This document shows positions 60,061-64,000 of a stretch of DNA of 64,000 nt, in pieces; positions within the stretch are counted from its first letter, which is position 1; each line of letters opens with the position of its first letter. The notes under the pieces were generated by a model that was not told where the DNA came from, made no database searches, and saw only the letters and a program-made list of their open reading frames with translations. Origin of the DNA: Mycobacterium sp. SMC-8 (lineage in GTDB: Bacteria > Actinomycetota > Actinomycetes > Mycobacteriales > Mycobacteriaceae); assembly GCF_025263565.1 (NCBI RefSeq), contig NZ_CP079865.1, positions 2,790,001 to 2,854,000 on the forward strand, in the 5' to 3' direction. Both the position numbers and the translations under genes were made by a program.

Positions 60061-61095
60061 TTAGCCGCTCGACGTCCCCGTCGCCGGTGCATCCGGCCAG
60101 GTCACCGTCTCGGCCTCATCGAGTTCGCTGCGGTCGCCCTGCCGGGCCAGCGCGAGCCCGACCAGCACGACGGCGCCCCCGATGGCTTGGGTGGGGGTCA
60201 TCGCCTCACCGAGCAGCACCCAGGCCGCCAGCACCGCGAACATCACCTCGGACAGGCCGACCAGGGACGCGAATCGGGGCCGCAGCCGGGCGATCCCGAC
60301 GATGCCCAGGGTGTAGGCGATCGCCGTCGGGATCAGGCCGAGCGCGATCACCGGCACGATCCAGGGGGTGGTCCAGCCCGCGATCACCGTGTCGTCGGAG
60401 GTGAAGCGCATCGGCATCACGCCGGCGGCCCCGAGTATCGCGACCGTGACGGCGCCGACGAGCAGACCGCCCGCCGCCAGCGTGATCGGGTGCAGCGCCG
60501 GCCGGCCGTCGGAGGCGTCGGCGCCGACCTTGTCGGACATCAGGAAGTAACAGGCGGCGCACACGGCCGCGGCCAGGCCCCAGCCGACACCGGCGAGATT
60601 GATGGAGGCGCCGGTGAACCCGCCGGGCCCGACGATGCCGAGCACCAGCATGATCCCCGTGACCGCGAGCGCTACCCCGGAGAGCGTCATCGATGTGGGC
60701 CGCTTCCGGGTGGTGGCCCACAGCCAGCCGACCACCAGGATCGGTGCGGTGTATTCGAGCAGGAGTGCGACGCCGACCGACAGGTGCGACACCGCGTTGT
60801 AGTAGAAGAGCTGTGCGCCGGCGATCGGCACCAGGCCGTACAGCGCCACCGTCCTGGCGTGCGAGCGCGCCTCCCGCCACCAGCCGGGACGGACGACGGA
60901 GGCGAAGACCGCCATCGCGAGCGCGCCGCCGGCCAGCCGGGCGGTGACCGCCGCGGTCGGCGTCCAGCCGGCCTCCATCAACGCCTTCGCAAACGGCCCG
61001 GAGCACCCGAACGCGAACGCGGAGCCGACAGCGAACAGCAGACCTGTACGAAAATGGTCGACGCGAACGCGCGGGTTCGTATCGAGCGCAGCCAT
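60061..61095 (-). CDS. EamA/RhtA-type drug-metabolite transporter
   Basis: 344 residues from ATG 61095, with ten predicted membrane helices in two EamA repeats (repeat 1 from about residue 18, FAVGSAFAFGCSGPFAKAL; repeat 2 ends LVGLSEVMFAVLAAWVLLGE). Such transporters export amino acids or small metabolites. It is divergent from a CGNR zinc-finger regulator, and a tandem repeat lies just upstream of its start. It is not present at the equivalent place in the M. tuberculosis ESX-4 locus. Confidence 0.9.
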   Translation of the reverse strand: MAALDTNPRVRVDHFRTGLLFAVGSAFAFGCSGPFAKALMEAGWTPTAAVTARLAGGALAMAVFASVVRPGWWREARSHARTVALYGLVPIAGAQLFYYNAVSHLSVGVALLLEYTAPILVVGWLWATTRKRPTSMTLSGVALAVTGIMLVLGIVGPGGFTGASINLAGVGWGLAAAVCAACYFLMSDKVGADASDGRPALHPITLAAGGLLVGAVTVAILGAAGVMPMRFTSDDTVIAGWTTPWIVPVIALGLIPTAIAYTLGIVGIARLRPRFASLVGLSEVMFAVLAAWVLLGEAMTPTQAIGGAVVLVGLALARQGDRSELDEAETVTWPDAPATGTSSG

Positions 61096-61102
61096 GGGCA
61101 AC

Positions 61103-61136
61103 CGCCTCCGTGGACGTGACGCCTCCGTGGAGGTGA
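61103..61136. repeat. Tandem 17-bp direct repeat in the EamA/CGNR intergenic region
   Basis: CGCCTCCGTGGACGTGA (61103-61119) is followed directly by CGCCTCCGTGGAGGTGA (61120-61136), 16 of 17 bases identical. It begins 8 bases upstream of the EamA start codon and is a candidate operator for the divergent regulator. Confidence 0.7.
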
Positions 61137-61192
61137 CAGGGGTGACATGAGTAAAATCAACTTTGGTCGTGACACTACCGCCGAGAGGAGTC

Positions 61193-61753
61193 ATGGGTCA
61201 AATGCTTTTCACTCATGACACTGAGCTCACCCTTCGCGCAGCGAGTGTCCTGATCAACAGCGACCGGGTGGATGGTGAGCAGCTGCCCGACCTCGCCGCC
61301 CTCGACCGGTACCTGCACGACTTCGGCTGGACGGGCCGACGCGATCACGACGCTGCCGAACTCGACGCGGTGCACACGCTGCGTGCCCGGCTGGGCCGCA
61401 TCTGGGAGGTCGCCGACGACGAGGTGCGCGCCGTCGATCAGGTCAACGCTCTGCTGGCCGACACCAAGGCGTCGCCGTGGCTGACCCGGCACCCCGAGAT
61501 GCCCGAGTGGCATCTGCATCTTGCGTCGATCCACGACCCGCTGTGGCAGCGGATGGGCGCCGAGATGGCGATGGCGCTGGCCGATCTGATCCGGGCCGGG
61601 GAATTGCGCCGGCTCAAGGTCTGCGCCGCCCCGGATTGCGGCGCGGTGCTCGTCGATCTGTCCCGCAACAGGTCGGGCAAGTTCTGCGACACCGGCAACT
61701 GCGGGAACCGCCAGCACGTTGCGGCCTACCGGGAACGGCGCTCCAACAAGTGA
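61193..61753 (+). CDS. CGNR zinc-finger (ABATE) transcriptional regulator
   Basis: 186 residues from ATG 61193 behind GAGAGGAG. The N-terminal ABATE domain (about 1-135) precedes a CGNR zinc finger: CAAPDCGAVLVDLSRN and KFCDTGNCGNRQHVAAYRER, with Cys about 140, 145, 161 and 166. The divergent EamA transporter is the probable target. It is a common regulator-transporter pair in actinobacteria. Confidence 0.9.
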   Translation: MGQMLFTHDTELTLRAASVLINSDRVDGEQLPDLAALDRYLHDFGWTGRRDHDAAELDAVHTLRARLGRIWEVADDEVRAVDQVNALLADTKASPWLTRHPEMPEWHLHLASIHDPLWQRMGAEMAMALADLIRAGELRRLKVCAAPDCGAVLVDLSRNRSGKFCDTGNCGNRQHVAAYRERRSNK

Positions 61754-61797
61754 TCTGACCCCCGAGGTGGCGCCGTTACGCTGGCCGAGGGGGTGTG

Positions 61798-63180
61798 ATG
61801 GCGCAACCGACGACACGCCTGCACGTCAGTGGGCACCGCTTCCAGGCGCGGCGGATGGAACATGCGCTGATCCGCGGCGACGCCCGGATGCTCGACGATC
61901 CGCTTCGCGCACAGTCTATCTCGCTGATCGCCGGTGCGGTGCTGGCCACTGTCGCCGTCGCGGTGTGCGCGGTGCTGACCGTGGTGCGCCCCGGCGGTTC
62001 CGTCGGTGATGCGCGGCTGGTCGTGGTCCGCGAATCCGGGGCGATGTACGTCAGGATCGACGACGTCATGCATCCGGTGTTCAACCTGGCCTCGGCGCGG
62101 CTGATCCTGGGCGGCCCCGTCGAGCCGCGGCTGGTCTCGCAGCGGTCCGTCGGCGAGTCGGCGCTAGGCCCGCAGGTCGGCATTCCCGGTGCGCCCGCCC
62201 AGATCTCGCCGCCACTGGACACCCCGGAGTCCGCCTGGACAGTCTGCGATGCCGGGGAGTCCGGTACCTCCGTCGCGGCGGGGCCGGTCGACACGTCGGC
62301 CATGACGACCGATGCCCGCGTGCTGGTGACACCCCGCGGGGAGAGTGCCGCGTCGACCTACCTGCTGCACGACGGCCGCCGGTCCCGGGTGGATCTGCGC
62401 CATCCCGCTGTGGTGCGTGCGCTTCGGCTCGACGGCGTTACGCCGCAGTCGGTTTCGCCCGCTCTGTTGGCGGCGGTGCCGGAGGCGCCCGCCATCGAAC
62501 CGCCACGCATCCCCGCTCTGGGCACCGCCGGGCCGGCGGTGCTCCGCGGCCATCCGGTGGGCACCGTGGTACAGGTGCCCGGCGCAGGGGCGGCGGTCGA
62601 CTACTTCGTGGTGCTGTCGGACGGCCTGCAGCGCGTCGGGGAGGTCGCGGCCGACCTGATCCGTTACACCGACAGCCGGATCGATGAACAGATGCCGACG
62701 GTGTCGGCTGACGTCGTCGGTGCGCTGCCGGTGGTGGACACTCTTGCCGTGTCGACATTTCCGCACACCGGTGGGGTGACCGACGATCCGGTGGTGTGTG
62801 CCGCCTGGTATCCCGACGCCGGTGAAACCGGTTCACGCACCGCCGTTCTGGTGGGGGACGCCGCACCGCCGGCCGCGCATCCGGTCGGGCTCGCACAGGC
62901 CGACGGCGCAGGACCGGCGGTCGACACGGTGTCGGTGCCCGCCGGTCGCGCGGTCTTCGTCCGTTCCGTGGCGCTCACCGGCGAGGGGCACAGCACCGGC
63001 TCGCTGTTCCTGGTGACCGACACCGGGGTGCTGTTCGGGGTCCGCGACCCCGACAGCGCGCGGGCACTCGGGATCACCGCGGCCGCGGTGCCCGCGCCGT
63101 GGCCCGTGCTCGCGACGTTGCCGCGCGGTCCCGAACTCAGCGGGTCCGCCGCGTCAGTCATGCGAGACGGGGTGTCGTGA
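61798..63180 (+). CDS. eccB4: Type VII secretion protein EccB (ESX-4)
   Basis: 460 residues from ATG 61798. A cytoplasmic N-terminus (RLHVSGHRFQARRMEHALIRGD) is followed by one TM (about 42-64: ISLIAGAVLATVAVAVC), then a long periplasmic repeat region with paired Cys (TVCDAG, VVCAAWYPD). EccB is an integral part of the ESX membrane complex. Position after truA and the cutinases and opposite mycP identifies ESX-4, the ancestral type VII locus. Its 3' end overlaps mycP by 27 bases. Confidence 0.94.
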   Translation: MAQPTTRLHVSGHRFQARRMEHALIRGDARMLDDPLRAQSISLIAGAVLATVAVAVCAVLTVVRPGGSVGDARLVVVRESGAMYVRIDDVMHPVFNLASARLILGGPVEPRLVSQRSVGESALGPQVGIPGAPAQISPPLDTPESAWTVCDAGESGTSVAAGPVDTSAMTTDARVLVTPRGESAASTYLLHDGRRSRVDLRHPAVVRALRLDGVTPQSVSPALLAAVPEAPAIEPPRIPALGTAGPAVLRGHPVGTVVQVPGAGAAVDYFVVLSDGLQRVGEVAADLIRYTDSRIDEQMPTVSADVVGALPVVDTLAVSTFPHTGGVTDDPVVCAAWYPDAGETGSRTAVLVGDAAPPAAHPVGLAQADGAGPAVDTVSVPAGRAVFVRSVALTGEGHSTGSLFLVTDTGVLFGVRDPDSARALGITAAAVPAPWPVLATLPRGPELSGSAASVMRDGVS

Positions 63181-64000
63181 CCGGTGCACGACCGCCGAGA
63201 CCGCCACCCCGCATCCGGCCAACGCCAGGCACAGCACGGCGGCTTGTACCGCGGTCCTGCGTGAGGTGGTCCGCGGCGGCGACGGGGCGGCGATCGGCGT
63301 TGCCGCCGGGGTGACCGTCTCGCCCGTTCCTGCCCCGGTCGCCGACACCGCCGCGAGCGCATCCACCACGCCGTGTCCGACGACCGGATCCCAGCCGCCG
63401 GGCGGGTCGTGCGCGGTGTCCTCGATGACGCGCATCACCTGCCGTGCGGTCAGTTCCGGGAACCGGGCCCGGACCAGCGCCGCGATCGCGGCGACCACGG
63501 GCACGGCGTAGCTGGTTCCGGAGATCGGCCGGCCGGCCGGCGACGTGTCCACCAATCCGTCCCCGGCGGGCGCCAGGGAGATCACCCCCTCGCCCGGGGC
63601 TGCGACGTCCACCCAGGGACCGGCCAGGCTGAACTCCGAGGCGATTCCGTCGGCGTTCACCGCGCCGACGGTCAGCACGTAGTCGTCGTACCAGGCCGGA
63701 CTCGCCACTGTGGTGACCGCCGTGGCGAGCGTGGGGTCGCGCGGATTGTGTTCCAGGCACTGCCCGGCACCGCCGACGTTGCCTGCCGCGGTCACCACGA
63801 CGACGTTCTTCACGTCGACGGCATAGGCCAGTGCCGCGCCGAGTGCCCGGTCGTCGAGGCTCCCCTCGACCGGGACGCACGCCACTGTCGAGATGTTGAT
63901 CACCGTGGCCCCCTGGTCGGCCGCGGTGCGCACGGCAGAGGCCAGCGTGTCGACATCCCCGACACCTGAGCCTCCCGGTTCGTCGACGGCGCGAAACTTG
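63154..64000 (-). CDS. mycP4: Mycosin subtilisin-like protease (ESX-4), 5' end missing (partial)
   Basis: Continues past the right edge; visible residues begin KFRAVDEPGGSGVGDVD. The visible part has VINISTVACVP, AAGNVGG (oxyanion Asn), the catalytic Ser in ISGTSYAVPVVAAIAAL, and a C-terminal Pro/Thr-rich linker and TM anchor (VLCLALAGCGVAVSAVV). The Asp and His of the triad lie outside the window. Mycosins are membrane-anchored partners of the ESX pore. Confidence 0.93.
   Translation of the reverse strand, partial: KFRAVDEPGGSGVGDVDTLASAVRTAADQGATVINISTVACVPVEGSLDDRALGAALAYAVDVKNVVVVTAAGNVGGAGQCLEHNPRDPTLATAVTTVASPAWYDDYVLTVGAVNADGIASEFSLAGPWVDVAAPGEGVISLAPAGDGLVDTSPAGRPISGTSYAVPVVAAIAALVRARFPELTARQVMRVIEDTAHDPPGGWDPVVGHGVVDALAAVSATGAGTGETVTPAATPIAAPSPPRTTSRRTAVQAAVLCLALAGCGVAVSAVVHRSRHPVSHD

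Noticed and set aside
59941..61119. Long + strand frame opposite the EamA transporter
   Set aside because: Gly/Arg/His-rich antisense translation without motifs; the transporter explains the region.

Overview
The window is high-GC actinobacterial DNA and almost certainly comes from a Mycobacterium, probably a fast-growing Mycolicibacterium-type species. The right end keeps the mycobacterial order infA-rpmJ-rpsM-rpsK-rpsD-rpoA-rplQ-truA, then cutinases, then ESX-4 eccB and mycP, as in M. tuberculosis (Rv3462c down to Rv3449). The left 53 kb is packed with homologues of the M. tuberculosis DosR (DevR) dormancy regulon. No tRNA, rRNA, CRISPR array, insertion sequence or prophage was seen, and no gene-free stretch exceeds 300 bases.

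Layout, left to right. 1-5133: universal stress proteins (USPs), a divergent pair of SRPBCC proteins, the hibernation factor RafS and an Rv1733c-like membrane protein. 5097-8544: a USP, an Acg-type nitroreductase and an Rv2004c-like kinase. 8557-12819: a P1B-5 metal ATPase with a hemerythrin tail, two USPs and a P-type ATPase remnant. 12816-19208: PEP synthase and the three-domain OtsB1 trehalose enzyme. 19167-23737: a group 3b NiFe hydrogenase operon with its maturation protease. 23831-28596: an Rv2030c-like protein, PfkB and a heme GAF sensor kinase (DevS/DosT type). 28662-32580: a 13E12-type HNH protein, a DUF1918 protein and the B12-dependent reductase NrdZ. 32590-35519: a hydrolase, a GAF-ANTAR protein, a CBS protein (Hrp1-like) and a USP. 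35703-41985: a Ddn-like protein, an acyl-CoA synthetase-pyruvate dehydrogenase-acyl carrier protein operon and a small Zn-ribbon protein. 42112-47267: a second heme GAF kinase, an Rv1738-like protein, a USP, a one-TM protein and a HAD/P-loop ATPase fusion. 47246-53106: a cation/proton antiporter, a USP, MgtE, a wax ester/triacylglycerol synthase and the response regulator DevR.

Functionally the island looks like one hypoxia or dormancy programme. Two sensors and DevR provide control. RafS stalls ribosomes, nine USPs buffer stress, and hydrogenase, NrdZ, PfkB, PpsA and the acs-pdh operon reroute carbon and electrons. The wax ester synthase stores lipid. I found thirteen good palindromic sites of the form GGGAC-N4-GTCCC (the published DosR box). 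Most lie in divergent promoters, and at nine promoter/start pairs the spacing to the start codon is close to 60 nt (55-61).

Four genes (the P1B ATPase, the acyl-CoA synthetase, the E2 subunit and the antiporter) each carry one or two single-base losses at C/G positions that break otherwise well-conserved frames. Either the sequence has systematic indel errors or part of this regulon is decaying.
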